From: DASUCS01 sp041166745
GTDB lineage: Bacteria > Actinomycetota > Acidimicrobiia > Acidimicrobiales > JACDCH01
Assembly: GCA_041166745.1 (NCBI GenBank)
Contig: JBEEGH010000003.1
Location: forward strand, 1 to 64,000
Direction: 5' to 3'
Length of the DNA: 64,000 nt
The position numbers were made by a program, and so were the translations under genes. Under the pieces are notes generated by a model, which saw only the letters and a list, made by a program, of their open reading frames with translations, had not been told where the DNA came from and did no database searches. Positions 63,737 to 64,000 of the stretch are shown piece by piece. The number at the start of each line of letters is the position of its first letter. Position 1 is the first letter of the stretch.

Positions 63737-64000
63737 TCAGGCAGGCGCGTCGACATAGGTCCAGTCCGGCTGCTTCCGGTAGTACGCCTCGTCGTAGACG
63801 ACGCTCGATCCTTCGAGGTCGACGATCCTCGGTAGCGGGAGCACGCGCGGCCGCGGACAGACCCCGTCCTCGATGTGTTCGGCGAACTCGTCTGGAAAGG
63901 CGAGCAGGACGCTCTCGACGATGTCTCGTTCCTGCACCGCGAGGTAGCACCGGTTGCCGTCCGTCACCCGTCGCAGCCAGCCATGGATGGCGGCAACGGT
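63737..64000 (-). CDS. C-terminal fragment of an unidentified protein, possibly NuoF-like
   Basis: Only the last 87 residues are in the window: NRCYLAVQERDIVESVLLAF, PDEFAEHIEDGVCPRPR, LPLPRIVDLEGSSVVYDEAY, YRKQPDWTYVDAP. The wording recalls the C-terminus of actinobacterial NADH-ubiquinone oxidoreductase-F-type proteins, but the catalytic part lies beyond the right edge. Treat the name as tentative. Confidence 0.55.
   Translation of the reverse strand, partial: TVAAIHGWLRRVTDGNRCYLAVQERDIVESVLLAFPDEFAEHIEDGVCPRPRVLPLPRIVDLEGSSVVYDEAYYRKQPDWTYVDAPA

Overview
The window is a high-GC, gene-dense stretch of bacterial chromosome, most likely from an actinobacterium near the Acidimicrobiia. This rests on GC-rich codon use with frequent GTG/TTG starts, a mycothiol-type maleylpyruvate isomerase homologue, a CYP142-like P450, many acyl-CoA enzymes and an AbiEi/DUF559 gene. 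The taxon is an inference. I saw no tRNA, rRNA, CRISPR array, transposase or integrase.

Left flank (1-10.6 kb): a truncated HD-GYP response regulator; a TetR regulator behind two tandem operators; a small ORF with a large LuxR-type ATPase regulator; a secreted peptide and a membrane protein; a multicopper oxidase with an FMN-type oxidoreductase, diverging from a zinc alcohol dehydrogenase across a palindrome; and a ZIP importer diverging from a CDF-type efflux protein across a DtxR-like palindrome.

Centre (10.67-45.45 kb): a contractile injection system of the extracellular (eCIS) class. In order: a DUF4157 protein with a YbjN-type chaperone-like partner; the AAA+ ATPase on the opposite strand; a coiled-coil protein, a lipoprotein and a PAAR-like tip (DUF4280); then sheath, tube 1, assembly protein, DUF6760 protein, tube 2, an Ala/Pro-rich 1228-residue protein with an HELVH motif, LysM protein, VgrG-like spike, gp25, baseplate J, tail protein I, and a zinc-ribbon protein ending in a membrane helix. 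From VgrG to the zinc-ribbon protein most neighbours overlap by one base. A DUF559 nuclease-like gene bounded by inverted repeats separates this from a leftward operon of a DUF4255 tail terminator and three paralogous single-pass membrane proteins (738, 845 and 2630 residues) with carboxypeptidase-regulatory/CnaB-like repeats. The membrane proteins suggest an injection machine tied to the envelope rather than only released; this is the most novel part of the window.

Right flank (45.7-64 kb): lipid, CoA and signalling genes. These are two enoyl-CoA hydratases, a zinc-binding quinone-oxidoreductase-like enzyme, a thioesterase, a luciferase-like oxidoreductase behind a perfect 48-bp palindrome, a PAS-GGDEF-EAL protein, an acyl-CoA dehydrogenase with an aminoglycoside-phosphotransferase-fold partner, a CBM48-like protein, an acetyltransferase, a leftward operon (helical-repeat protein, family III CoA-transferase, CYP142-like P450, SDR), a MOSC protein, a second diguanylate cyclase, a mycothiol-dependent-isomerase homologue, an isocitrate lyase/PEP mutase family enzyme and a truncated gene at the edge. 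No stretch longer than 300 bases lacks a gene.
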